Below, piece after piece: positions 20,079-30,795 of a stretch of 37,407 nt of DNA. Each line of letters starts with the position of its first letter. Position 1 is the stretch's first letter. This DNA comes from Saprolegnia diclina VS20 (Eukaryota > Oomycota > Saprolegniomycetes > Saprolegniales > Saprolegniaceae). Below the pieces are notes generated by a model, which saw only the letters and a program-made list of their open reading frames with translations, had not been told where the DNA came from and searched no databases. Location: NCBI RefSeq assembly GCF_000281045.1, contig NW_008246098.1, positions 184,944-222,350 of the forward strand, read 5' to 3'. Position numbers and translations under genes: made by a program.

Positions 20079-21876
20079 ATGAACGCGTTCGAGTACCTCG
20101 CGACGCGGCCCGTCGCAAGCGTCGACCGGCTCTTCGACGACCCATGGGCGTGCCAAGCCGTCTTCCAGAGCCTGCCCGCGCTCTCGCAGCAGATCGTCAT
20201 GCGCCTCCTCTTCGCCGCCGGCGAGACGACCCGCGAGACGATCCTCTCGTGGGTGCTCGAGTCGGCCACGGACGCCATGGTCGCGGCCATCGACAAGGTA
20301 GACCGCGCAGCATGACGACTGCACGGCTCATGTGCTGTAGCTCTTGCATCTTCGTGTCTTGACCAAGGCGCCGCATGGGCTAGCGCTCAACACACACTTC
20401 CAGGCGCAGCTGCGCACCGCGCTGAGCTCGCTCGGCGGGTCGCCGTGGGAAGACGGCCGGCAAAAGCTGCCAGCCGAAAAGCCGATTGCAGCGCTGGACC
20501 TCGAGCACTATGCGCGCACGCGCTGGGATGCTGTGCTCCACTTTATGGTACGTTGGCTTTTGCGCGCGTCGTCTCATGCTCGGCGCAGGTCGGGTCGACT
20601 GCCGTGCAGGCGCCGCCCGATACGGTCGTGCAAATCCTCGAGCAGACCAAGCTCATGCAGGCTTCGCCCGAAGACCGCCGGAAGCTTCACATTACGGACA
20701 CGGGCTACGAGTTTATGCTCAAGGACATTCATGCGCAGACGTGGATCTTTGTGCTCGAGTACATCAAGAACATTGACAAGCGGGGCGTCATGTCGGCCGA
20801 GGAGATGCTCCAGTTCCTCTTCCAGATGAGGTCGTCTCGTCCAGCATCCTTGGCATGTTCATCAAGTTGCGTGTAGCTATTGCCAAATGCACCAGTACTA
20901 TGCGGTGGCCGACCTCACACGCAACCAGCAGCAGCTCCTCGGGGACCTCGTCGAGCTCGGGCTTTTGTACCGCAGCAACTCGCGCGCAACACGGTAGTCC
21001 TTGCGTCGTACGCTCGCCGTCTTCGACCCCTCTGTGTAGCTTTTACACGACGAGTTTGGCCGTCAACCTCATCTTTGGCGGGCTCGCAGGCCAGACGCGC
21101 CCTGCGATCCAGATGAACCAGTCGCTCGAGAACTTTCACCAGGCCGCGGTAGCCGCTCGACCAATGTGACCGTCGGCTCACAGAGTCTCTAGACGGTGCC
21201 CAAGGGTCCAAGCGAGGCCGGCGGCGCGTCGGCGTCGCATTTGAGCATCATTGTCGAGACCAACTTCAAGGTCTATGCGTACACGTCATCGAGCCTGCAC
21301 ATTGCGATGCTGAGTGTGTTTGTGGACATTGTGGTTTGTTCCGACAATATTGTCCACAAGTTGACTGGACAGCTCGACTAGGTCCGGCTCAAGAACATGG
21401 CCGTGGGCTTCTTGACGCGCGAGAGCATTCGGTCGGCGCTCATCCACGGCATCTCGGCCGAGCAGGTACCGCTTTTTTTGCTATTTTTCTGCAAAATGGA
21501 CATGTTGTCGCGTAGATTTACGATTTTCTCATGCAGCACGCGCACCCCAAGATGGTGCAAAACACGCCCGTGATCCCTGAAAACATTGCCGACCAGCTGT
21601 ACCTCTGGCAGCGTGAGCGCAACCGAATCCAGTTTGTACCTGGCGAGCTCCTCGAAGGCTTTACGCTCTCCGAGGTACGCTCTTCGACGTTTTGTCGTCT
21701 GTCGAGCGGTATTTTCATGTATTTTTTTCGTATTTTCGTAGGAGTTTGCGGCCGTCGTGCAGTACGCGCGGGATCTCGACGTCCTCACGTGGAGCGATGC
21801 ATCGCAGCACAAGCTCACGGTCGCCCAGCACGGCGCCGACGCCGTGCGCAAATACATTCAATCGCTGCGGGGGTAG
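20079..21876 (+). CDS. TFB2: TFIIH core subunit Tfb2/p52 (GTF2H4)
   Basis: Nine exons: 20079-20297, 20341-20547, 20589-20830, 20877-20993, 21040-21148, 21193-21333, 21382-21465, 21516-21674 and 21742-21876. They give 470 residues, close to the 462 of human p52. Matching segments along the whole length include ATRPVASVDRLFDDPWACQ, RWDAVLHFMVGS, LHITDTGYEFMLKDIHAQTW, SIIVETNFKVYAYTSSSLHI, NMAVGFLTRESI, FLMQHAHPKMVQNTPVIP and DQLYLWQRERNRI, ending in a Tfb5-binding-type C-terminal region. The subunit anchors and stimulates the XPB helicase in transcription initiation and nucleotide excision repair, in the nucleus. Introns are 41-67 nt. No break or missing region is seen. Confidence 0.93.
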
Positions 21877-22423
21877 AGTAACTGAAGTAGTCGCGTGTTG
21901 CATGCCACCTTGCGTCGCTCAGCACCATGTACCGCATCATGCGATAGCATCGCGAGGCTTGGAATATGGTCGATCTGGGGGCATAAATTCAACTCGTTTG
22001 GTCGACGAAGTGTTCGAAGCGCGGTCGGCTCTCATCGCTAGTCGGTCACTTGTGGCTGTCGTGACGTGGTGGCCATCGACGCGGATGCAGCAGCTATCTA
22101 CGACCTCATTCTCGGCAACTGCAGTCTTGGTGATCTGCCACTGCCGCAACGCCACTGGCGACGTGGTCACCGGCGCCCATGTCCATGAAGCACCGTGTTT
22201 GGCAGGTCCACGAGTGGGAACAGCGATGGCAGGTGGTGGAGAGCCCAGATGTGCCATGGCTGATGCGAGGATATCGTGGTCAGCAGTCGGCAGAGCAGCG
22301 ATGAGCTTACGACGCTGTCAACTCTACGTGACGACTGGATACAGAGGTGGGCCCTCCTCTCGACGGACCAACGTGCGAGCCATGACAAACGCAGACGTGG
22401 ACGTTACGAGGTATACCAAGCTG

Positions 22424-22588
22424 CTAGACAATGTTGTCGGCGTCGTACTGGAGCAAGACGACTTGCGAGCACATGGACGCGCGGAGGACCATCATACCAA
22501 GCGAGACGACGAGCGGACCGAGGACGAGGAGGTTGCTCGAGACTGCGACGACAAAGAGGAGGCCTGAGGCGTCGGCGTCGGTCGCCAT
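22424..22588 (-). pseudogene. membrane-protein fragment or first exon, copy A
   Basis: A 54-residue hydrophobic segment starting MATDADASGLLFVVAVSSN, with one or two membrane spans, ending YDADNIV before a stop. It shares LGPLVVSLG, MVLRAS, CSQVVLL and DADN with copy B, 951 bp upstream on the same strand. After the stop, similarity between the two copies continues in a different frame here (LVYLVTSTSAF against LVVVMYSASMS). This suggests either an unrecognised splice or decay. Function unknown. Confidence 0.5.
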
Positions 22589-23386
22589 CGAACGAGGTGC
22601 TGTCGATGGTGCGTGAAGTGACACTCTGGTCTGCGAAGCGATGTGAACGGCGTCAACAGCACGCAACGTACACGGAATAGGTCCTCGATGTACCCATCGG
22701 TGTCGATACCTATCACAAGGCGGAGCTGCCACGCTGGTGTCGTTGACAACTTGAATACGAGTCACTTGACTCGTTAAAGCAGCTCGAGATGCGCGGTCGC
22801 CTTGATCAAGGTCGTCCACGAACCAAAGGACCAACGTGCACTCAACCAGCGACGGAGCGACGTACATGTACCTGCATCGGCTGTGTAGGAAGAGTGGGTG
22901 CCATGCCACTGTTGAGTCTACCCCGGCACTGCACCATCGCCCAGCTGCCTCGCCGAGACCTTGGTTGACTCTGCCTACCCGTCAACGAGGCGACATGGAG
23001 TCGGTGGTCGGTGGTCGTATGAAACAGAGGCCGACTTTGTCTGTCGCCAAAGGACTAGCGCATCGACAGCATCGCACGTGTGATAACATCAGGTATTCCA
23101 GTTCGTTATCTAGGGGTCCACGGCAGTTACGAACAGACATGTCGTGTCTACGCGGTTTTGAAATCCAGTTGCAGCGTTGCACTCGGGCGTTCTTCTTCTG
23201 CGTTGGCCGGCGCAGAGCCTGCGGGCTTGGCTGCTCGTCGTCTTTGCACCAGAGCTCGCTGATACACACATCTACCAGCACACTCGTTCGTGTCGACACC
23301 AAAAGAGCCAAAGATCCCTCGGACATTATAGCGTAGACAGACATGGACGCAGAGTACATTACGACAACCAAGCGCATCACGAAACA

Positions 23387-23539
23387 CTAGACCATATTGT
23401 CGGCGTCGCAGTGGAGCAGCACGACTTGGGAGCACAGCGATGCGCGCAGCACCATGGCACCGAGCGAGACGACGAGCGGACCAAGCAGAAGCATGTTGTT
23501 GGAGAGAAGGAGGAGCGCCTCGGCACTTTCAAGCGCCAT
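23387..23539 (-). pseudogene. membrane-protein fragment or first exon, copy B
   Basis: A 50-residue segment starting MALESAEALLLLSNNMLLL, with a clear hydrophobic run, ending DADNMV before TAG. It is paralogous to copy A. In this copy the frame continues past the TAG with further hydrophobic sequence (MRLVVVMYSASMSVYAIM), so the TAG may lie in an intron or be a decay mutation. No known family is recognised. Confidence 0.5.
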
Positions 23540-23911
23540 GGAAAAATCAAAACTGGTTTCCCAACCGATCTGTCCGCTGACCAGGTGGTGATGGGTTCGG
23601 GTGTAAGATGTTCACTGGGTCAGAGTAATATTGGCCGGTCTTGTGTATGTTGCGAAGATTCGGCGCGAATCTAGAATCATTGAAGCTACTACAAAACGCT
23701 GGTTGGCGCGAAACGCAGCCGGCGCCAAAACGACGCACGACATCACTGCAAGGTCGTCCCCAGTTCTCTATACATAACACAAACGAACGTTGGCAAAGAG
23801 AGCTTGACGCTCCTTGACCTAACTGGTATGAGACTAGGAACGACCTGCCCCATCGTACATTGCCAGCTCCATGCATAACGTGGACGTGGGACCTGACGTC
23901 ACGGACGCGAA

Positions 23912-24239
23912 NNNNNNNNNNNNNNNNNNNNNNNNNNNNNNNNNNNNNNNNNNNNNNNNNNNNNNNNNNNNNNNNNNNNNNNNNNNNNNNNNNNNNNNNN
24001 NNNNNNNNNNNNNNNNNNNNNNNNNNNNNNNNNNNNNNNNNNNNNNNNNNNNNNNNNNNNNNNNNNNNNNNNNNNNNNNNNNNNNNNNNNNNNNNNNNNN
24101 NNNNNNNNNNNNNNNNNNNNNNNNNNNNNNNNNNNNNNNNNNNNNNNNNNNNNNNNNNNNNNNNNNNNNNNNNNNNNNNNNNNNNNNNNNNNNNNNNNNN
24201 NNNNNNNNNNNNNNNNNNNNNNNNNNNNNNNNNNNNNNN
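23912..24239. other. assembly gap (328 N)
   Basis: A run of N. Frames read across it are meaningless. Confidence 1.
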
Positions 24240-25037
24240 GTATGGAAACAAGGCGCGCACCGGGTTCTTGAAGCAACTCGAACGGTGCAACCTGCATGTC
24301 CAGCGACGCATACGTGAGTTCGGGGACGCTCGCTGTTGTGGCTACACGATGGGAGCAATATATTTGTAGATATATCTTGCAACGGGTACAAATATGATTC
24401 CGAACATAAGTGTGGAATCAACCTACGGTATGTACATTCGTTTGTGCAGTTGTCGAGCTCATGCAACGCATGCCTGGTCTTCCTACTTGAAAGTGTTGTT
24501 GAAATGAGTTATTAACAAAAAGGATATGCAATCCTATTTGGAAGTGTTTGCGACACGAGCGGTATACACAGTCCACCGACGACCGAGACACCGGCCTATC
24601 AACTCGACCAGCCTTCCACGCAGCGTAGAGACACAAAGCTCAAACTCATCGCGCTCGATTTGATCGGTGCAGTCCCTCTCCATCGAACGAACTTTTGCTG
24701 CAGAAACACAACCAACTTCGGACCAACCAACCTGGGTTTTTCGGCGCCGAACCGGTAGCCGAAAATCGTAGCCGGTACACACACCGGTTTACGTGGCCGG
24801 AGGCGTTGCCACGTCATCGAAATGTGCGTCGTCGTGCACCGCGTGCCGATCGACACCGTCTTGTAGTTTGTGCGTGACTATGTATCTATGTTCCGTCAAC
24901 GCGTCAACGGCATTCCGCTACTGCCAGGTCGTAGATCTCGCCTTTCTTGCCCTAAACGCGCAGTGTACTAGTACATGTACTACGCCGCTAAGATAAATCG
25001 AGTCGCGATTGGCAACTAAGTTTAGTGTTCCGACAGC

Positions 25038-26010
25038 ATGGGGAGCGGTGCGTCGTCTGCCCACGTCCACCGGCGGCGGCTCCTGCTCAAGCAGCACAAC
25101 GAGGACCCGACTGTCTTGAGCACAGAGCGCCTCGCACTGGCGTTGACGCAATGCGTATCGGTACGACATGCATGTACCGAGGTTGCTGCAGCAAACGAGC
25201 TAGGACCAACGGGGTGCAATTTTGCTGCCAGAGATAGCGACGATGCTGACGCACGAGTATGGACTTCACATTGCTATCGACGAGCTCCTTAGCACTTTGC
25301 AGCGCTTGGGGTGTGCATGCGAGAATTCCACGACGGTGGCAACCACCGACTTCAACGGGTACTCACGTTCAAGCAGGGCGCTTCCATCACCAACACGGCG
25401 CCGCTGGTGGCCTTTCTGGCGCCCAAAGACGTTGCACCGCCAACGCCACCGACCATCTGGGTCGCGTGCAAGCTCGGACACCTTGATGTCGTCCAGACAC
25501 TGCTACAGGATGGCGTCAGTGCGTGGAGCGAGCGCGACGCCTTTGACAACCTTCCGATTTACTATGCCAGTGTTCGCGCCACTCTTCGCGTATCGCTACT
25601 AATGCCATGTGCAGCTTTGTGGCCACAAGGACATTGTTGCGCTTCTCTTGTCGTGCTACGCCAATAGCAAGGACGTGACGTTGAGTGAAGCCGACCGGCT
25701 ACGGTGACGCGCTGCTATCGCCTCGATCCAGTTGAGAACGCGGACGTAGATGTGCGACGAATGCACTCCGCCCCGATATCAAGCGCTGCCTCCACTCGTT
25801 CGCAAAAGCCACGCCCCAACCCCGATCCCTTTTGAAAGCGTCCAAGCGCCAACAGCGAAAAGAGGCAGCCACGTCGTCTCCGTCCAAGAAGAAACGAGGT
25901 AGATGGAAAGGAGATTGCGATTGTATTGCGAGTTGGCCATAGAAAAAGGACCGGAAGACGACGACGCCGATTTCGAAGCGTGGGTCTCTGGCTGGTTCGG
26001 CGACGAGTAG
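25038..26010 (+). pseudogene. decayed ankyrin-repeat gene with myristoylation-type start
   Basis: Exon 1 (25038-25154) encodes MGSGASSAHVHRRRLLLKQH, a good N-myristoylation signal followed by basic residues. A 49-nt intron leads to an exon reading PEIATMLTHEYGLHIAIDELL. The frame then shifts near 25305 without a usable splice. The next part carries ankyrin helices (PTIWVACKLGHLDVVQTLL), a 43-nt intron at 25572-25614, and LCGHKDIVALLLSCY. That frame reaches TGA at 25705-25707 and continues in frame across two TAGs (near 25750 and 25900) with protein-like sequence ending DADFEAWVSGWFGDE at 26010. One frameshift and three stops in an otherwise coherent frame argue for a host pseudogene. Sequence error or strain variation could explain part of it. 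An intact ancestor would be a membrane-tethered adaptor. Confidence 0.6.
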
Positions 26011-26767
26011 CGGAGCGTTCCATGTCGGTTCGAGTCGTGGAGAGATGAGGAACGGGAGATGAGATATGCGTAGGAATTTTACGCGCCTTCGGCCGCGCCA
26101 CACATCGCAACACAGTCAAGTCGCCCGACTTGCTCGAACGGGTGTTTGGCTAAACTGGAAAATCAAAATGATGTTTATCGGTATGAGGAATTGGACTGCG
26201 ACTGCTACGTGTCGTGCACCCTTGGCATCAAACGTAAACCACCGTTGCTCGCATGGAGCTAACATACGAACACTATGGACGCTGTCCCACTGAACGGCGC
26301 AGGCACCACGCGTCCCCTTGCGTCCAGTGGGGACACGTTGAGCTAATGTCGGTCGACGAGAAATTTCCGATAAATACGATTTTGAATGTCGCAGATCGGC
26401 TTGAAGGTCAGTGCAGCCACCCAAACATGAAGCGAATGACGTGGCGTCCCACCAAGTGCCCAGAAGTGTAACGTGCGTTGCATCCGTATGGTACAGTGTA
26501 GACGCCCGAGCGAAGTACCGCCGTCGCCGGTCGCCGAGGGCCTGCCTCGGTCATGTTGCTAGTACACTGTAGATGCCTCTGACGCATGGCGGTGGGGACT
26601 AGGAGACAGCGCGCTGCGGCGACTGGCCCTTTCTTCTTCTTCGTCGGCGCCATTCGTTTCGGAAGAGCATATACATTTTCGATCCCGCCGTTGCAGAGTG
26701 GTCAGTCCAAAGCGCGCAATCGCTCGCTTCTGTCACTTTATCTTTCTCGACGCTACCTACATATACC
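26011..26767. other. intergenic, no gene seen
   Basis: Upstream region of the PX-RING gene. Only short frames are present. A pyrimidine-rich stretch near 26728-26748 lies close to the ATG and may be part of the core promoter. Confidence 0.5.
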
Positions 26768-27394
26768 ATGGTGCTCGACGACGTCACGATCCAAAGCCGC
26801 CCGCTGCAGTTCTTTACCGAGCGCGGCAAGCACGCCCGGTACACGGTCTACATCCTGACGCTCTCGTCGCCGTGCATGGGATCGCCGTGGCGCCTCACGC
26901 GGCGCTACTCGGAGATGCACACGTTCCACCGCGTGCTCACGCGCTTCTTGGCGCCGATCGCGGCCAACTATGACTGGCTCCGGCACCTTCTCCCACTCTT
27001 TGACCAAGTCTTTCCGCAAAAGCAATGGATCGGCGACCTCTTTGCGACGTACGACCGCACGCGCGCGCGAGCGCTGCGGCTCGTGCAGTTTCTGCAACTC
27101 GTGCTCATCTTGCGCCAGCGCTGCCTTGAAAAGCACGTGGCTGGCGACGACGCGCCCATGATATCGGCGATCGTGAGCTTGATCGACGTGCACCTCAACG
27201 TCCCAACCGCCCCGCCCGTCGCGCCGAGCTCCCCAATCGTCGAGTGCGCCATCTGCCTCGAGACTCTGTTGACGTCGCCACAGACGCTGCCGTGCCACCA
27301 CGGCTTCCATCCCAAATGCATTGGCCCGTGGCTCGCGCAGCACAACACGTGTCCGCTCTGTCGACGCACGTGCCACCTCTCGTGCAGCGTCTAG
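26768..27394 (+). CDS. PX-domain RING-H2 E3 ubiquitin ligase-like protein
   Basis: A 208-residue intronless gene. The N-terminal PX phosphoinositide-binding domain spans about 1-125. It has the conserved basic-aromatic motif WRLTRRYSEMHTFH (Arg45, Arg46, Tyr47) and a shortened FPQK loop at 82-85 in place of the usual proline-rich PPK loop. The C-terminal RING-H2 finger spans 160-198 with all eight zinc ligands: Cys160, Cys163, Cys176, His178, His181, Cys184, Cys195 and Cys198, including the WLAQHNTCPLCR end. It probably brings an E2 enzyme to endosomal or vacuolar membranes marked by phosphoinositides. Membrane specificity cannot be told. Ten residues after the last zinc ligand are Cys/His-rich (TCHLSC). 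Confidence 0.87.
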   Translation: MVLDDVTIQSRPLQFFTERGKHARYTVYILTLSSPCMGSPWRLTRRYSEMHTFHRVLTRFLAPIAANYDWLRHLLPLFDQVFPQKQWIGDLFATYDRTRARALRLVQFLQLVLILRQRCLEKHVAGDDAPMISAIVSLIDVHLNVPTAPPVAPSSPIVECAICLETLLTSPQTLPCHHGFHPKCIGPWLAQHNTCPLCRRTCHLSCSV

Positions 27395-27661
27395 TCGAGA
27401 CTACGAGTCGACGGCGCGATCGAAGCGCCTCATTTTTTGTCCTTATCCCGAGTAATATCAACGTCGTTTGTTCATATTGGGCATGTCTCCGCAGACCTGT
27501 GCAAGTACAGGACGATCCCGAGTGCCAGCTACCCGCCCGCCTGTCGGACAACAGGACCGGCTGCCCATCCGATCATGGGTCAACGATCGAGCAATGTTTG
27601 TGGCGACCGTCGGTGGTTGCATTGGTCAGGATGGCCTTTCTGTTTGGGTTATACCAATGTG

Positions 27662-28451
27662 TTACCGCTTAACGACGCGTTGGCGGTAGTACTCGTCGAC
27701 GACGCGCGTCGTGTCGGTTTCTTCGTGCTTCAAGAGCTGCTTGTGGAGTACAATTGTCTTGCGCAAGTAGACGTTGGCTGCATGGACGACGTTGCGCAGG
27801 TCGTCGCTCTGCAGCGCCTGCAACATCATCGCATTGGCCTTCGTCATCCACGAGAAGAGCGCAGCGTAGTACCTCGGCGGTCGCGCTTTCGTCCTGTAAG
27901 AGCTTGTACGCGCGCTTGAACTTGCCTTGGGCCATCGCACCGTACGCCATGTTGATGCGGCATTTGCTAGGGTGGCTAGCACCAATCGGCCGATATAAAA
28001 TGATCGTCATACCTGGCCAAGATGGGGTCCTGGAGGCCTTGCGAGACGCAGATCTGGAGCTGCGCCATGAGCTTGGCTTGGTTCAAGTGGCGGCAGAGGA
28101 AGTAGCCACCTACAGCACGGCAGCATGAGAGGAGGCTCGTCGCGTTTAGCACGGACCGCCAAGCGTCGAGATGTAGGCGTTGGCCGTCACGAGCGCCACG
28201 ACAGCGTGTGTAAAGCGCGTCGCGCGGTAGCACCAGCTCATCGACAGCTTGTACAAGGCTGGCACAAAGGCGATCTTGATGGCATCGTTCTTGTGGCTGT
28301 GGCTCACCGCCTTGTCGATGGCCGGGCACAGCGCACGTAGGTAGCTAACGTCTTGGCTCGTCGAGAGGTAGTCGTAGAGATGCGGGTCATGGATGCATAC
28401 ATGGGCGCCTGCCGGCGCGGCCTCGACGATCCGGCCCGGGTCCATGGGCAT
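27662..28451 (-). CDS. helical-repeat (TPR-like) protein, hypothetical
   Basis: Exons 28157-28451, 28013-28109, 27873-27966 and 27662-27817 give 213 residues; introns are 47, 46 and 55 nt. The protein is all-helical in appearance: HDPHLYDYLSTSQDVSYL, KNDAIKIAFVPALYKLSMSW, LNQAKLMAQLQICVSQGL, NMAYGAMAQGKFKRAYKLL and VYLRKTIVLHKQLLKH. The alternating small and large residues (MAYGAMAQGKFKRAYKLL) are TPR-like. The third intron is uncertain: if retained it would read YYAALFSWMTKANAMML, which looks protein-like and is in frame with the last exon, so a frame error or alternative splice is possible. No family is recognised. The start is the first ATG of a two-ATG cluster. Confidence 0.6.
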
Positions 28452-28914
28452 GTCTCCAGCTCAGTCCAACGTGGTGAAAGCAATGTCCGGATACGTAGAC
28501 TCGGTGTTTGTATACACCGCACCGCAACCGGTTAGGGAAAATAACATTTTGACATTCTTCATCTATCTCAATGCATGAATGAAGCCTTAGCGAAATGGAA
28601 TATTTATTAAAATACCCCAATAAAATTATGCCTTGAAGCAAAACATTATAATGCCATCTTAAAATATCTCGAACTCTAGCATACAACTACAGAGTCAATG
28701 CGGGGTAATAACCGCATTGAGTTATTTTCAAGATCAAAGTACCGCAATGCACTAAGATCGTCGCAAGAAGGGAGCTACCCAACGCGATCTTGGGCGTTTT
28801 GCAGCTAATTTTACGGTGGCAGCCCAGTCTGGAGCCCGCGACCGAGACGCCCAGCCGCAACCCACGACGGCCCGCCTCCTCTGCCTGCCTAGCTTCGCCT
28901 CGCCGTACGCGCCC
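28452..28914. other. AT-rich divergent promoter region
   Basis: Between the leftward helical-repeat gene and the rightward tetraspan gene. It is AT-rich from about 28540 to 28690 and carries TCCGGATA at 28486-28493. No gene is supported. Confidence 0.5.
28486..28493 (-). promoter_or_regulatory. TCCGGATA motif upstream of helical-repeat gene
   Basis: Within GTCCGGATACG, 35 nt upstream of the chosen ATG. It is identical over 11 bases to the copy upstream of SELENOF. Confidence 0.4.
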
Positions 28915-29703
28915 ATGGACCCTGCGAGTACCGAGCCGCGCCAGATCACGCTCTTCCGCAAGAGCCTGCGCACGCTCTCGCTCTCGGCTTGCGGCTGCCT
29001 TGTGCTGCTCTCGATTGTTGGCTTCAACAAGCTCGCCAAGACATCGGTCATGAGCATGGACCAAGTCGAGGCCACGACAAGCGACGGCTGCCTCCTCTTT
29101 CTCGGCGTGACCTTTGGCACGCTCCTCTTCCTCGGCGAATTTCGCTGGGAGCGCTTCTTCTTCCTCTTTGGCTTTCTGCGCTACCGCCTCGGGCGCACCG
29201 TGCTCTACGTCGTGTCGGGTGCGCTACGCGCTTGACGAGGTCACTGCTCATGGCGCGTAGGTATCATGACGATCCTCGTCGGGCGTACGCGCAGCGGCTG
29301 CACGGGTTGCACCGAGTATACACTCTTGCTCGCCGAAGGCATTGCGCTGCTCGTGACAGGCGTGCTCCAGCTGCTTGCGATTCCGGTGCTGGGCGCCAAC
29401 AACACGGCGCCCGTCGAGGACAAGGCCGCGAGCAAGTCGCAACTCGTGGCGCAACCGACAGACAAGGTACGTTTGATGTCGTGTGCGCCATGTGCTCCGT
29501 CGATTTGCAGGCGATCGATATTGCGACCGTGCGTCTTGGTTCGACGCGGGCGGCGGCGCCTGTCGAGACGCGGGTACATCGTGAAGTAGGTCCCTCCCAA
29601 CTCACAGGACACTGCCTAGTCGCCGTTCGAGGCCCCTGCTGCAGCGACGACCAAGTCGACGTCGCCAACCAACCCCAACTTGCCAGCTTGGATGCAGGCG
29701 TGA
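28915..29703 (+). CDS. tetraspan COPI-associated/TVP15-like membrane protein, copy 1
   Basis: Exons 28915-29218, 29261-29466, 29511-29573 and 29620-29703 give 218 residues; introns are 42, 44 and 46 nt. Four hydrophobic segments: around SLSACGCLVLLSIVGF, GCLLFLGVTFGTLLFLGEF, VLYVVSGIMTILVG, and LLLAEGIALLVTGVLQLLAIPVL. The central FGFLRYRLGRTVLYVVSG matches the LGRG-type motif between spans two and three in yeast Tvp15 and the COPI-associated family, which sit in Golgi or early-endosome membranes. The cytosolic tail is polar and ends NPNLPAWMQA. A paralogue lies tail to tail 400 bp away and shares exon structure, motifs and the NLPAWM end. Family assignment is by topology and motif only. Confidence 0.65.
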
Positions 29704-30100
29704 AGCGAGTGCATGTATAACAATCTCAAATCAGAAACAAGTCCAAGAAGCGAAGTGTGCTTGCCTTGCCCAGACGACTGCTTGCACCAGTACGTCTGGT
29801 ACGAGCACCAGACATGTAGCCAACGACAGCAAGTGACGAGCGTGCCAGGCCCCAGACGCTTTCCACGACTTTGGCGAAATCGAATATGGCCTTCCTGTTG
29901 TCGTTGGCCATGCTCGCGAGGCGAAGCCAGGACGAGCTCGAGTTATACCAGTGGCGATAGCAAGTTGAGAGACTCGCTCTGGCGCTCGCCGCTGGCATCG
30001 GCCCCGCGATTCCTGCGGAAATGCACCGTCTGTGCTCCAGCAACGACGCTGGGCTTGTCAACCAGATGCAACAACACATTCGGTTGAATACAGCGAGGCG
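29704..30100. other. spacer between the inverted paralogues
   Basis: The 3' ends of the two tetraspan genes face each other across this 397-bp spacer. Frames here are short and unrecognised. Confidence 0.5.
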
Positions 30101-30795
30101 CTACGCTCGCATCCATGCGGGGAGGTTCGGGTCCTTCTCGGCGTCCTTGGATGACTAAGGTTTGCCTTTCTTTCGAAGCGCAGCGCTTACGTGCGAACTG
30201 ATCGTGGTCGGCGCCGACGCCTCGGGCACGTCGTCGTCGTCCGCCTAGGACCGCCACATTGCACTTGGAGTATCTTTGTGTAGGTGTACCAGCTGCACGG
30301 CTGCCACGTCATCATGGACGGCGCGGTTGGCGCCGAGGACCGGGATCGCCGTCAGGTGCAGGCCCGCGACAACGAGGCACGCTACGCCATCGATGAAGAG
30401 GAGGTAGTATTCGATGCACGACGATGTGCAGCTGCCGCGGCTCGTGCCCACAAGCAGCGCCATGCTGCCTACGCAGAGAGGTTCTGTGACACGTTTGACG
30501 ACGCGATCGCACCTGCAATGCCAAACGTGAACGCGCGGCCCCACCGGTACATGAGAAAGCCAAAGAGAACGTAGAAGCGGTGCCACTGCAGCTCCGAGAG
30601 GAGGAGAAGCGTGCTGAGCGTGAGCCCGAGGAAGAGCACGACGCCATGGCTCGTCGTCGCCTCGAGCTCGGCGAGCGTCGAGCCGAGTGCGAGGTTGCGG
30701 AAGCCATAGACGCACAAGCCAAAGAGGCTCGTCGATGTGAGCAGGCTAAGCGCGGCGAGGCTGCGCTGGTACAAACGGGTCGAGCAAAAGCTCAT
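30101..30795 (-). CDS. tetraspan COPI-associated/TVP15-like membrane protein, copy 2
   Basis: Exons 30513-30795, 30290-30468, 30191-30244 and 30101-30154 give 189 residues; introns are 44, 45 and 36 nt. Parallel segments to copy 1: LYQRSLAALSLLTSTSLFG, ELEATTSHGVVLFLGLTL, FGFLMYRWGRAFTFGIAG, SMALLVGTSRGSCTSSC, LTAIPVLGANRA, and the tail DPNLPAWMRA. Splice sites fall at equivalent places (after the GIA-G / VVS-G codon and before the Asp/Glu-rich tail), so the two genes arose by duplication. The tail is shorter than in copy 1 and starts ADDDDVPEASAP. An in-frame ATG 42 codons upstream exists, but that extension has no match in copy 1, so the shorter start is preferred. Confidence 0.65.

Larger units (their letters stand above)
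21877..25037. other. gene-poor stretch with assembly gap
   Basis: Three kb between the TFIIH gene and the ankyrin fragment. The only coding-like signal I can support is the pair of related membrane-protein segments at 22424-22588 and 23387-23539 (separate entries). The rest holds short overlapping frames and an N run. Confidence 0.45.

Noticed and set aside
25705-25707. Reading the TGA in the ankyrin gene as selenocysteine
   Set aside because: There is no redox motif at the position, two TAG stops follow in the same frame, and the gene also has a frameshift. Decay explains it better.
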